From Lethocerus indicus (lineage: Eukaryota; Arthropoda; Insecta; Hemiptera; Belostomatidae), in assembly GCA_019843655.1 (NCBI GenBank), contig JACDQD010000002.1:7016585-7080584 (forward strand): a DNA stretch of 64,000 nt, given 5' to 3'. The position numbers and the translations under genes are program-made. Each line of letters opens with the position of its first letter. Position 1 is the first letter of the stretch. The notes under the pieces were generated by a model that searched no databases, was not told where the DNA came from, and saw nothing but the letters and a program-made list of their open reading frames with translations. This document shows positions 23,801 through 37,307 of the stretch, in pieces.

Positions 23801-26800
23801 GAGAAGAGAGTTAGAGCCAAACAGATAGTGTGAGGGAGACGATGATTTAGGTGGAACAGATCGATACTTGGTACTCTTTCCAGATTTAATTTCGATTAAA
23901 CACGCGACCGCTCAAAACATATAAGAAAGAAAATTGCATTTCGTTCCGAAAATATATGATTCTAATCCCTTTTAAATACTCCTAAATAATATTTGAGGTC
24001 CCATTTAGAATTATGCAGTTGCATGCTATTGCCCTGGAAAACTGGGAATGGAGCTTGGCAAATTGATATTGGAAAGGTAATGATTCAGAGCTAACCACCC
24101 ACATTCATCAAGTTTGTATTGACATTACGTTCGTTTCAAAATAAAAATTACGATGGTTATACTTTATAACATATTTATATTAAACAAATAACTTTAATTA
24201 AATATAAAATAATTTGTCAATTCTCAAAGTATATTAAGTGTTGTAATACAAATGACACATGATGATAATATGGAATCCTGTATACTGCATAGAATTCATT
24301 AAAACTATGTATAATCCCGGCCTTTAATAATATTCTCCTGTAGGTAAGGTTCGTGACTAGAAAGAAATCAGTTGTATTTAGCATTTTATACATAACGTGA
24401 GTTGTTCAGACCTAAAACTGAGTGTATAATATTTGTAAAACATTCTTTTTTTTTAAATAATACCAATAGCTTGCTCGGTACTTTGTTATATGGCGTAGAA
24501 TTTATGTAATGTCACCTAGAGATGGCCCTCTAGGGGGCCCTGAAACGTTGCTCGGCCAGCTCTCTCTCTATTGTCGCTTCCGGCGTCTAATAGAAATGGT
24601 TTCATTCAATCTTCTCGGCAAAATTTAATTCCGGACAACAATGGGACGATGTAAGGGTACTCGGGACTAATATTACGTGCCATACGAGTTTTAAAAATAT
24701 ACGGAGGCAAGTACGGTTCATAGAAAACCTTAATCTGTTCCATCGCTTATACTCGATTTTTCGTTATTCATAAAATCCGCATTATCAAGACACCGAATAC
24801 GTAAGATGTTCGTATTCGCGAAGTTAACAGTAAAATAACCGAGGCAGATGTGCAGTGAGTGAATTGGTTGGAGCTGTCAAGATTCAAGTGATAACACCAG
24901 TGAAACTCGCTCAATCGTTTAACAACTGCAGGTTATATTGCTGAACTTGCCCCAACAATCACAATTTAACGATAGATGCAGTCGGAGAGAGAGAGAATGG
25001 ACGACTAAAGTTTGAATACCGTCCAATAGCCAAGCGCCAAGTCAAATCAATGAATTCCAACGTTTTTTTTCAATCTTCTGGCCTGGATTCGAGATCCGTT
25101 ATCAACTATTACTCTCTCAATATCCAGCAGGTTCAGCCACTCCAGACAACAAATAGCAAAGTTGTCAGAATCGGAATAAACATTGGAAATGGACGCTAAA
25201 ATTAAAAGTACATTCACCTTTACCATTGAAGCGGATTTCACTGCTGTCTTAATATCGGATGTACGAAATTAAATTTTTCCATTAGGCTACAGAGAATATA
25301 ATTTCGAATAACAATTTATAAGTGATTATATATGCCGTTTGCAGATGTGTGGCTCACAGAAATAACCACTTTGCCCGCTTAGGAATCGTGCTGTTAACAT
25401 TTCGTTACCAATTCAGCAACGATACCGTCGATGAACACGCGAGCTGGAAAAAGGCCTGCTACAAGTCCACAATATAATTGACAGGAGCCTGTCTCAAGAG
25501 AATGGTGGTACAATTAAACATTTAAGAACCTGAATGAACAACAATAACAACGGTTTCCCGAAAGCCCTACACGATCCTAAAAGTTTTTTTTTTTAAAGGA
25601 AATAAAACTGTTCTATGTGGCTGTAAACATGGTACAGGGCGAACGCTGATTCATTTCTAAAATTATAAAATGGCAATTGGCCACATCCACTGGGTAAGCG
25701 AACAACAATAATAGGAGACCGGGAAGAGTTTACGCAGCTGTCGCAAAGAACCGCAGGGTGTCCCAGTTTTATGAGGGACTAGTCTAAAAGAATTGATGGA
25801 ACACACATGAGTCCAGTCCCACGTGCGTTTTACCACACGGAATTCCTATTCCCCGAGGCCTCACATTGAACAGTATACACGGTAGGGTGGTACGAACATT
25901 CATTTACTTACCTTTATGCTTATTGGCCTCTAAAACCTGTATATCCGTGCTGTAATTCTGCAGTGGATGTTGTCAAAAATCCGGATTAATTTGTTGTTCA
26001 ATTAAATTTAACCGAAGTTTAATTAATGAATTATAATAATGATTATCATCGCAACAAAGTTTTTTATGGTTGTTTCTCCTTATGTTCTACTGAATTGGCA
26101 CAGAGACCTCCTCCATACCTCCTCCGTTGCCAGTAACCACCACCATGAGACCCTCCCATCCTGTTGAGATTCTCAGATCCCGGATCAAGCTGAGCCGTGG
26201 ACTAGCTGCATTATCCCTCGTGCATCACCCTCTCTGTGGTGTCAACCCTCCATTGCCTCAACACGGCCCCACCGCACCACAGTCGCTGTATATCGATTAG
26301 ACAGTTTAAATCGATACCGGCCGAAATTTCTCCAGAGCCGGAGGAGTTATTATGAAGTTGAATATTGCTGAAGTCACAGACATGCGTTCGAACCGGTGTG
26401 TTGCGGGTCGTGCAAAAGCCAGACTTCAGGTGGGCCGCACACGGAACTTCAGATGAAAAGCCCGTTCGCGGAAAACCCGCTGAGCACATTAAACAAGACT
26501 GCATATGAAGTTTAATTTGTGGACGGCCATTCAATTCCCTCGGTGTAGACCTAACCCCCCCCCTCACCGAAGTGTAACTTCAGCTATACTTACCGCCTAT
26601 CATATTACTGACTAGGAACTAAATAACCTACAGTAAGCTTACTATGTATAAGAGGATTCTGTGTACGGCCGTTAATTGAATAATTTGATCGTATTTCGCG
26701 TTCAACATATTAATTAGTATTACATCTAATTAGTATATCTAAAAATGTCAGATATAATGATTTCCCAACATAAATTGTGTATGACCAAATGTAACGTCAG

Positions 26801-29008
26801 TTTTGTACATTGTTTGTACAGTCGTCACGCTCTTATCTACACCCGAGGAACATGTCATTGTTTGCCAAGGTAGCTCCAATAGGCACTAACACCACAATGT
26901 TAGCGCGGTAGTGTTCGACTCGCTGGTAAATTATCAATTCTCATTTCTACGCAATTACGCATATTTAATGAAGCCCTCTGACATAGCAACAAATAATAGT
27001 ACGCAGCATAATTGGAGTGAGGTGTAACGGGCTACCGATCTACAAATTACTTACTAGTAGTCTGCTGAGAGCATAAGATAAGACAAGGTTTCGCTACCGT
27101 AAATGCTATTCTGAAGGGTGTATCGAGCGCTATTACGAAGGCATAATGAGCTTTTCTAAACGGACTGTTCGTCTGGTGTCTTTCAAGCGCTACATAATTT
27201 CTTCATTATCGTCAAGTATTCTGTACTAAGCGAGGCCCCATTAACCCAATTCTTAACACCCCTCCGTATTACTTCTTTCTTTATACACTTGAGTATTCTC
27301 TATATTAGACTCTGCTGTAAAACAGACTCTTTTACAACTAGACATTAACTACCTCACAACGGAAGAGCAGTGAATAACCTCTAGAGCTCTAGAACTAGAA
27401 GTTCCAATTATTACAGTTTTATTATTATTACTATTTTCTAAAAAACATATTAATACAACGGTTATAATGTAAATACACAATTGGGTTTAATTACAAATAA
27501 ATAAAATATATAATATAAAAAATAAATCAAATATTTGTCCCCATTCAGATCTCTCTTTAAAATGACTGGATTTTAACAACACTTCTATCTTACAAATATT
27601 AGGCGGAATAAATAAATAACTAGGAATCAAGAGAGGAACACGCTGTCCGTTAGGGTTAAGTTATTCTTCCGGAACGAGCCGTTGTCAAGACGAGGGATCC
27701 TAGAAGAGAAATTTTGCCAGTAATCGCACCCGACACGCCGGAATTGAACATTCTTAGTAGCAACGTTTTTCTTCATTTTATATGCCTTCGCCCAGACGAT
27801 TAATAGTGCAAATAAATAAAACTGAACGAGTACCATATGGGTACAATATGTATCCTTTTATCCGCTTCTTTAATAATTCAAAATACATTGCAAAATAAAT
27901 ACAATAATCATTTATCAGCAAGATTGTATTCAGGGTTAATATTTTTTATTTAGAATTTACTTTCTATATTTTAACATATTCTAATTACTTTAGAATGTAT
28001 TTACTCGATAGTATGAAAAATATAACAAATAATAATATTAATATATTTAATTTAGTTAGGAAAAGGTTTTCCTTGGGGTATACGCGATGGTTTGAAACAT
28101 CTTTCTGGTTCGCCAATCTAATGTATTAAAACTTCGCATCTAAATGCAAGCTCAATGAGATATTTGTTTAATGAAAATGGGGAGAAACCAAAGGACTAAC
28201 ATTTGTTGGTTTTACACAATTATGCGCAAACCTATCACGCAGTCAACATGAATTACAGTAGGCGGGACTCTATGAACATGTAAAACTAAAAAAAAAAAAA
28301 CGCCGAAATGATTTACAATTCTTCAGTTTTGTTGAATTTCCTTGCGAGGGGTACCTGGCAGGATGGTTATCTTGGAGCCGGTATAGGACTCTGGTTTGGT
28401 AACCGGCCTAAATAATGGTTGGGGGTTGGTTGTTCGCCGGCCGGGGCCCGAGCTGTTTACGCATCGCCGGACAAATACAATTGAACAACTTACATTCGTG
28501 CCTCGCCCTCTCTATCGGACAGCGGCCGCTCGCCACCCCCAACCCCTATCTAAGCCCAACACACCACCAACAAAACCAGCTAGCAAAGAATGAGGAGAAC
28601 GTGATTTACCGATATTTCAGAAATTTCCCAGCCCCTCTCATAATCGAAGGAACACAAATAATTAGCCAAGTGTCAATAATTTTTCCGAACAGAAAACAAT
28701 AAGAATTAAAAGAAGAAAATTAATTATTAAAATAAAGAAATAATATCTTAATTGTTTCATTAGGACCGTCAATTTGCTACAATCCATAGTGACCGACAAA
28801 CAAATATATATTTTCTACATATTATCAAGAGAATTGTAAAATGTTGTTTTTGTAAATGAATATACAAAACACTGCTATTAACTTCTTAAAACTGCCATTA
28901 TGAATGTGTATCTAATAATTTACGTTATTTTTAAATAGCGTAAAAATAAAACATTATAAGAGTGTATATTCAGTAACTTCTTTTGTATTCAATTAGAGGT
29001 ATGAAAAA

Positions 29009-29012
<4 letters not shown>
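20824..29012. other. No gene seen
   Basis: Mostly unique AT-rich DNA with GC-rich patches at 21.3-21.9, 22.5-22.9, 23.3-23.8 and 26.1-26.6 kb. ORFs there (68-118 codons) lack motifs. Words of the type CAGGGTGTCCC at about 25754 resemble arthropod transposon ends, but no partner end was found. Confidence 0.5.

Positions 29013-29062
<50 letters not shown>
29013..29062. repeat. (TA)25 microsatellite
   Basis: Twenty-five uninterrupted TA units. Such tracts are self-complementary and often length-variable. Confidence 0.98.
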
Positions 29063-29065
<3 letters not shown>

Positions 29066-32000
29066 ACGAAATAAAATTCAGGACGCGATCCATTGCAAAA
29101 CGTGACCAGGAGAAACGAAGTAGCATAATGTAGTGGATTGAAGGGCTTGGGCGTTGGCGATCGGAAAGCTGAGACAGAAAAATTCTTCCGGCAATGATCG
29201 GGGCTTATAAATAATATCCGGCTATCGTTAATTTACAGGGGCGGAAGAGTGGCTGAATAAACAAGGGCTAAACTAACGGCCGTTTCCTTAGCAGACTGCC
29301 CGGACGGTCGGACCGAGATCTACAGCCCAATAAAACCACCTGGAATCTATGGTCTCATAAATAAGGCTACTGGGTCATATAAAAGGCGACCCTCACGAAC
29401 CGAAGAATAAACTGGAGCCGGTTTAATTTTGTCTCCGGCCTGGATTATAGCAGACTTCAAGGGAGGTGATTTCGCAAACTGTGATATTTGTTTTTCTGTA
29501 GCGTTGAACGCCACGAACCTAAATTGGTACCCTTAAAGTGCTACCTAATAAATAATATATTTGTTCGATAATGGAGAAAGTTTAACCAATTTTTTTATAA
29601 TAAAAAAACGGTGTGTGCAATGTGATCCTAAATATTGTCTCATCGATGGATAAATTTAAGCCATTTATGGAGAGGTCCGCCGGACTAGAAATATAGAAGG
29701 TCTAATGCAAGTAGGACCCTAATTGTTGTCAGTGTCGTTAAGGTTAGTACATCGGTATTAAAAGCGGAACAACGGAATTTTAATATTTTTACACGAATCT
29801 AACTACAGGATATAATAGATGTGTAATGAGCAAGATGTACGGCATTCCAAGAAATGGTAAAGCTCTGAAAAAGTGTACGCTTAAGCGGTGGCCGTAGGAG
29901 AAATTTAAATAAAGGCTGAGGGTTGTGTAAAGGGTGAGGGCCGGCTGTAAAGTATATAGAACGGGAGTTATGCATTCGGTAGGCCGGAGGGCCGGGGTAA
30001 AAAATACGCCCCAGAGGTGCCGTTCCCCGGCTGGCGGCAAATAGTCGGCCCCGAAAATACGAATCTGAAATGGAATTGAAAATTTAATTGTCGGGCGTCG
30101 GAGCGTGACTTCGACCAGAAGCCGACGGGAGGGAGGTCACCGTAAACACAACTTTCCACCAATTGATTTTGAGGCCGGCAGACCGCAAAAAGCTTTTACG
30201 TTTTATAATAGAGCAAACAGGGCCCGAGCGGGACCGCTACAAACGCCGGCGGCCGCTCCCACAATACAGGACGTCCATTTAACAATACCCGCACGGACCC
30301 CCTTCTAATTAGAACACTCTTATGAATCCTAAATATCGGGAAAAATACAAAGTAATAGCGGCCTAACTACAAATTCCAAACCCCACTTATTAGTCATCAT
30401 AGAAATTCTATAACTATCTATAGTGGACATTTGGTTTAATACTCTAATCAATTTAACTTTTTGAATTAGAACCGATTGATATGCATAACCAGAATCATCC
30501 GTATGATTTTTGAGAACATTCAGTCTGAATGTGTGCCTATTTATATTATTTTATAGTTTCGAATTGATTTAATACCCGGCGAAAAACAAAATACAATTTT
30601 TATCTAGAGCGAAACTCTAGAAACGAGATCAATTCAAATTATTTAATACCTCGGAATTTTATTCCTGATATATAAACATGTGATTGATATGTGTTTTGAG
30701 TACGTAAAGGACGCTCGTGGTTAAATGAACGAATAATACCATTCAGATGCACCAGAATAGCACAGAAGTTGAAGTATATTCTGTGTCCAAATATATAAGT
30801 CGGAAATTAAGAACTGAATTTCGAGTTGGGAAAGTGTGTCTGTAAAACAATGCGGCCCTCTGTATGCGACCCCGGGACAGGGAAAGTAATAAGCGAAAGG
30901 GCCCGGGATCCTAGGGGACCCCATCACACGCACAACAATAAAACGACCTTATCTGCAATTCAATAAATATTCTACTCCGATATTGAATAAAAGTGACGTG
31001 AGACGAATACCGAGAGTCGGTTTACAAATTATTATTTCCAGGCCTTTCCCTTCAATCGGGCAGACTGAATTATTGAGCCGGTTTGACATATACAGAATTA
31101 AAGACGGGCGACAAGATTAAAAACAATAAAAGAGAAAAATATAAGAAATCAGTCAGTGTTTGGATTATTCATTTTTGGTCCTTTCAGCAGACATCCAATA
31201 AATTAATTGATGCTAAAAAAAAATCAATGTAATCCTAAATGCCCATCCAACAGTTTGTGGACATTTTGTACATTAGAAATTCATTTAATTTTATAAACTG
31301 TAAATGTAATAGAGATACATTTTTTAACTTACATTTATTTCCTAACTGACCCCTGTATTTTGATACTCACGATGGCTTTATCCTGGTCTGGGAACGGACT
31401 AATTATACCTTAGTTAATAGCTTTTAAAATAAAAAAACATCCTCTTCTAATGCAAATAACCGGTGTTAAATAAAATAGAAGTTTGTGAATTAAATTTTCG
31501 GTCGTAGACGAATATAAATTCAGTCCCTGAGCCTGTCCAATGCATATTAAAAGGCGTGGTATTATTGTAATTTTCGTACACTGTTATGTTCAGTCGACGT
31601 CAAAAGTAAATAATTGAAGACTGCACGACGGAAGGATAGGGTTGTTATACGCGAGATAAAATTCAATTTTAATATTTCAAAAGGAGCTCGACTCCGAGGT
31701 GGGAAGCCTCCGAAATTGTTTCGACTACTGTTTCCACTCCACCTCTGGCTTACCCACATTTACCGTTCCACATAATACCCCCCAAGACAGAACCAGAATG
31801 TCAACTAAGGCTTTGCCAATTTCAATTTAGGTATACTTAGTTCCGTGCAAAATATACATAGCAATAAGTTCATTAAAATAGAATGTCTTAATCTGAAGAC
31901 AGGTATGAAAATAAATATTGAAGAAAAATTAAAGTGGAGTAATAGATCACTCTAGTACACATTAAAAATGTCCACTTAAAAAGAGCTTTAATGGCATAAA

Positions 32001-33201
32001 TACTTTAAATTTTGTCTAATTACAATTAAAGTATTAAAATAGTATGCCTACAGTACTGAACTAAATTTTGTTGAAGGATTAGAAGAAAGTTTCGCTAGAG
32101 TATCGCCAAATCAATGGCCCTTACCCGTTTTTCCGGGAAGAGAAAAGCTGCGAGTATTTCTAAATATCGAAGGTCTGGCGGAAGTGCTTAACTGATGACA
32201 ACTGTTAGGTAATGTAAGCTTGTGGGCCGGCGGTTTGGCGGGCAGTGTGGCCCTCAGAAGCGTTTTGGCGTCGGCCCAGCGGAGATAGGGAGGAGGGGCG
32301 AGGGCCCAGATACAAGGTAAAACAATTATGTCCGCTCCCGGGAGCCCCACAAATCTTGCTCCGAAACTTTCCTCGTTTCGACCCCCCGAGAAATGGAAAT
32401 GTTTCGAGATAAACTTACCCCCATCGCCCCCGCTAAAGCCCCGACCGCCCTTTCCTAGATGTCGGCTCCATGTTCAACTCGCTCAAACGGCTAATTGATA
32501 TTCCCTGTATTACCCCACGAGGGGTTATTATCCGGCCGGCGAGCATTATTTCCCAAGTTGAGAACGTCTTGTGTCTTCGGCTTGAGGTGCAAAAATCGCA
32601 TTGAAATTTCAGTAAACTTCCCAGTGGATTAGTAAATGAGATCCGAACGCATTCTGCAATATATTCCTCAACATTGCAGGTAAGATGTGCATCCAAGTTT
32701 CTTGAGATATTCAGCGATGGAAAATATACGCCAAACAATCGTCAAATTAAGTAAGTTAATTTTGTACAGTGTAGTATATGAAATAATTAATTAAAAAAAT
32801 TTCATAAATTCTTTAACAACTCAGTCACCGCCCTTTCGAGAGTAAAATTTAAAAAATAGTCTGAAATCATTTATTATATTTCTTGAGCGTTTTTCGCATA
32901 TATATACCGGATAATAGAGACGAAGCTCTTATGAAGACATTTGTCACTGTTAACTCTAGATTAAAACTCGTATAGCGAATGGCGGATAAAAACGATAAAA
33001 AAACCGAACTGGTAGCTCACGGAGGGCTAAAAAAAATACACTCGTGACCGAATGTTTTAGCCATATTTAAAGTGGGGTCCCTCAACAGAGGGTCAAAAGG
33101 GACAAACGGCCCTCATTAATAGGCAAACCAAGGGTCCTTTTACTTGCCTGCAATATTCATGAAGAACCATTTTTCATTAAGGTCACGGCAGAAAGGGGTG
33201 T

Positions 33202-33214
33202 GGGGGGGGGGGGG
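33202..33214 (+). repeat. G13 homopolymer
   Basis: Thirteen consecutive guanines followed by GGT-rich sequence. It is the longest of seven G or C runs of nine or more in the window. Confidence 0.97.
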
Positions 33215-34940
33215 ATGGCGGTGGTAGTGGTAGTCCCCCTTTCAAAGGGAAGCATGTTCGAGTTGGAGGGTAAATTTTTTTTTCATTACCATCGATGGTA
33301 GTGGGATGAGAGCTAAGTTGGCAAAAGCGAATTAGACCAAGGGGTAACGATTCCATGGTTTGTGGCATTAAACAGAACCAGAAGAGACAGGACTGAGTGC
33401 GTCGGGGACTCCACTTGCCGATCCAACAAGCCGGTTAAGAATTCCCTCGTAAAATAGACAGCCGATTGGAAATGTTTGATTACAAAGGGAGAACCCTATC
33501 CGGCGTAGGTACCGACCCCGATGATGGAATCGGTAAGACTTCCGAAACCTCAGAAGTAGACAACGCCCAAGGGAGCTGCAGTGAGAAAGGGAATAAACCA
33601 TTCTACCGGAACTCTCTCAAGTGTTCCTCAAAACCAGGAAGAATCTCGCACAAATAGAGATCCAACGCTTGCTAGAGGCTATCCTCACAGTATTAGGCAG
33701 TCCTGCCGGAAGTTATACGGTAATAATCTGAATTCTGATTGCAGAAACCTTCGCTCGCTTATTTTATTACAAAGGTCAGATATAAAGATGCAAACGCTGA
33801 TATAAACCGAGTTGTTTCGCACCCAATTTTCCCAGTCTGTAATCAACCCCTCCAAATCCGTTAATAGGTCTACGCCAACGATATGAATTAAAACTCACAC
33901 AAAAATATATCACTATACGTATAAAAATAATAATCCGCCTCCGTACGACTGAGATCGATAGTGTCCTGTTTCAAGTTTGAATTTACAATATACTTGTATC
34001 TCTTGTATTGAAACATACTTCTATGGTTTTTATTTAATTAACCATTCAAATATCACAATTATTAGATACAGATTAAGTGAAATGCGTAGTTCGAACTATG
34101 ATAAATAAATAGAATTTGATGAAGAAATTGGCGGACGGGTTATAAAGGATTATGGAGTTCGGAGCCCGTTCAATGAATGTTTGCCAGGTGGAGCCAGCCG
34201 GTGGCCAGAAGTCCCGCCAAGCAATGCGAGCCTCACAGAATTTGGCCGAGCTTCAAGACTTAAAGTCCGAGAATGTAGAGTTAGAGATTGAGATTGGAAA
34301 GGAAGGAGAGTATTGAGGAACTTTAAATTGATGGGGGTTCGTTACGCCGCAGGGAGGAAATTCGCGCCGTTCAACCGATGAAGAAAACGGAACAGGGGCA
34401 TTTGTTGCCCCCCGCAGAGGGCCGCATAGCTCACCCGCCTCTGTGGAACATCCCAACTACCCGCTCCGGAAGTTTGACCGATATAAACGTCTATTTGATC
34501 TCATTCGCAACACAATTGCAATGTATTTAATAAATAATACTCTTCAATTTATTTCCAATTTACTAGAATGTCTACCTGCGTTCTATTTGCATTGACTGTC
34601 CTCAAATTGAATACGAAGAAAATTAATTAATTGCGCAATTACTGTAATTGTACAGTGACACTGCTGAATAACGAGAAACCGAAACCAGTTTAGGTTAAAT
34701 CCAAAATGGGTCAGTTGATGCCGAATTCGTTCTCTGTTGGCGGCACCGAGATACTACAAAAGGTACTCCGAGATAATACAACTCAACCGTGTTACATTAC
34801 TGTCCATCGCGGGTGAGAACTGTTATTAATAAAAAATTACGATTTCATATTATACTAGCAAAATAATAAATGAGTGGTTGAATGTTTAATAGCAGTCTGG
34901 AGACGACCAGAAGGTGGAGAGGAAAAGTAGGGCATTGACA

Positions 34941-34976
34941 GGAGGGAGGAAGGGAGGAAGGGAGGGAGGGAGGATA
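34941..34976 (+). repeat. GGGA/GGAAG simple repeat
   Basis: A purine-only run of GGAGGGA and GGAAGGGA units on the plus strand. Confidence 0.95.
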
Positions 34977-36315
34977 GGGGACCGTTTGCCGGTCGGGAAG
35001 GTTAGGTAAATAGCCTTTCGGGTCAGTACCTCCCTCTACCCCGTTGTGTGCAAGTTTTATCAAAAGTATCGAAAGATCTTATCTTCGATATGAATAATAT
35101 AGTGGTAAGGGCGGTAATCATACGAACTTTGGACCACGCCCATACCACACACTACCTACAGTAAATTACCACTCTTTCCATGTATTTTTTCGCCCGTTTC
35201 CCTTTTCCAGAATGGACGGCAATATCAGGACAAAATAATTGTTTCAAGGATTATTAAAATGACGCTAAATATTAAACCACATTCTTATAGAAATCTCGAA
35301 TTATTTAATTGTCTACACAAATTTCAAGTTCCACAAACAAAAATGCTGTCAGCAGTGGTCTGACCAAGTCACGCAATCGGTTGAATTTATTTTCATAGTT
35401 TCCGAAGTGGCTGCGCATTAAAGTTGTTGATACAACGTTAATTAAAAGTAATACTGTAACATTATACTCTTTTTATGGCAGGTTTCGGGTTCTCGCCTGG
35501 CGGTAGTACCAACATGCGTTGGCTCTCATAAGCACTGGATCGCAAGAAACGGTATTTTATCGTATCCGATTAACAGCCGAATTGATATGGTCATGCGGAA
35601 ATTGATGCCAGGAGGGTGAAAGCTGCCCCGAAACCGATGGCGGATCATTTACCGCCAGTGGGAAAAGGGTATCACTATGTTAATAAATAGCCGGTTGGGG
35701 GGTGGTTGGTCTACCGGTAGGCGGGCGGTAGAAGAGGGCGGTTTTATTGCCGCCCAGAGAAGATCAAATCTCGCGGAAAAATGCAGTAATACGGGGGCAG
35801 TTATCGTAAAACATGGCCACGGTGGGACAGAGACCACACCCTTGGCTCGGCCCTCTCGACCCCGACATAAATTACCGGCTACATGTGTGTCCGCCCTCAG
35901 CGGACAAAAAAATTGACCTCTTTAAACTGGAAACCTCCGCGCCCCACCAACATTCACCTTATTATCGCCCTCTTATTACCCTTCCCTCACTGTCGGAGTG
36001 CACGCCTGACCTACTGAATCCGATCCTAGAAGAGACTATGAAAGTGATCATGGCCATCCCAAGCTTGCCGCTAATAAAAATATTCGAATAGTATTCAACG
36101 AAAAATATGTTTGAAGTATTAGATTGAGCGACACCATTGCGCAGTAACAGTGTTATAGTTTTTTAGGGAGTGCGATAATATCTCGAAATTTTACGAACGG
36201 TACTACTAAAGGTGAGATTCAGAAAGCTATCTAGCTTAAGACCCCGTAGGCGAGTGGGGAAAATCGCTGGTATTTTTGTATCCTCTTAGTTATCCAATTT
36301 TTTGTAGTGATTTCA

Positions 36316-36388
36316 TAACGACCAATACAGAAGGTAACTGTGTTTGCTTGACCTGACTGAATAATAATGTAACAGCTATTGGTCGTTA
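36316..36388. repeat. 12-bp inverted repeat, 49-bp spacer
   Basis: TAACGACCAATA at 36316-36327 is exactly inverted at 36377-36388. The element is too small to classify and shows no flanking duplication. Confidence 0.4.
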
Positions 36389-37236
36389 AGAAAGAGGCTC
36401 AAAACCATCTGAACCATCTCTTCTGAACGCAGAATAATAAGAATGCTTTGGCGGGTTATGAATAATTCATTCATTACTCTCTCTGTACTTTTCTTACGAA
36501 ATACGAACGTACGCGGTTATACGTGTTTTACAGTCACTCTGGTTTTAAAGTATAATTAAAAGGTTATATGATTTCTCCTACACTTTCCTTGCTCACCGCC
36601 TTGTACACCTCATCTTTACCCTACTCAAGTTCCCTAATCCAGCTAATCAAACAAAATACTATTGTAATCATAAAAACATACTGAAATAACGGGTTTCAAG
36701 AAAAACATAAGCCATGTTATTTTAATAGTTTTTCAAAAGTTTAAACAGTAAACTTATATAATGTCTTCCCTTCCAGAGTAAAATATTATCCTGTCCTACA
36801 GACATAATGGCTCGAATCCTTCAACGAGTTTCTGAAACTTATTTTCGAGGAGTGCGGCGGCTATAAGACTGTTCAGGGAAGTTGGACCAACTACCAGACA
36901 TAACTCCAGTCTTCTTCGAACAAATATTTATAAAAAGGAATAGTCATATATCCTTTATTAGTTTCTATGTGCTTCTTGTTATTGAATAGCGAAAATCATT
37001 ACGCACTTACGAGAAACAGAACAAAAATTGTCGCCAGATATTTTGTTGAATGTATCCGACATTGATTTAAACTGTCGGAAAGAAATCATAAAATTTATGA
37101 ATCATAATAAATGTTTATTTTTTTATATTTCTTTTAAAGGCCAAGTAAAAACGATACTCGAAATTAAATAAAGCTTTTAAATATTTTAAAACTATAAAAT
37201 TCCTTAATGGTTGAAATTTGTAACTGAAGGAAATTC

Positions 37237-37307
37237 GGTCCACCATCGGGAATCAAACCCGAGTAGACAGGTACCAACCGCTTTAAGCAGTAAGCTATGC
37301 TGGACCC
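37237..37307 (-). repeat. tRNA-like element (SINE head or tRNA pseudogene)
   Basis: On the minus strand a 71-bp block has paired ends (GGTCCA with TGGACC), an A-box-like TAGCTTACTGC and a B-box-like GGTTTGATTCC. The T arm is intact: TCGGG and CCCGA pair around a 7-nt loop. The D arm has only a 3-bp stem (GCT/AGC), and no regular 5-bp anticodon stem with a 7-nt loop can be folded, so it is unlikely to be a working tRNA. RNA polymerase III promoter boxes at the right spacing suggest a tRNA-derived SINE head or a decayed tRNA copy. No 3' tail or target-site duplication was recognised. Confidence 0.55.

Larger units (their letters stand above)
29063..37236. other. No gene seen
   Basis: Alternating AT-rich and GC-rich DNA. 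It contains TATAAAAGG at 29378-29386, a strong donor-like CAG|GTAAGA on the plus strand at about 32676-32684 without a convincing exon, a 14-bp palindrome (TACCATCGATGGTA) at 33287-33300, and ORFs up to 101 codons with no recognisable domains. Confidence 0.5.

Noticed and set aside
29378..29386. TATA-box-like TATAAAAGG
   Set aside because: No supporting initiator or coding sequence downstream.
32676..32684. CAG|GTAAGA on the plus strand as a second recursive splice site
   Set aside because: Weak pyrimidine tract and opposite orientation to the Ig exon; one or two such 8-mers are expected by chance.
33466..33805. Two overlapping plus-strand frames of 63 and 74 codons
   Set aside because: Hydrophilic but featureless, with no acceptor/donor pair that fits.
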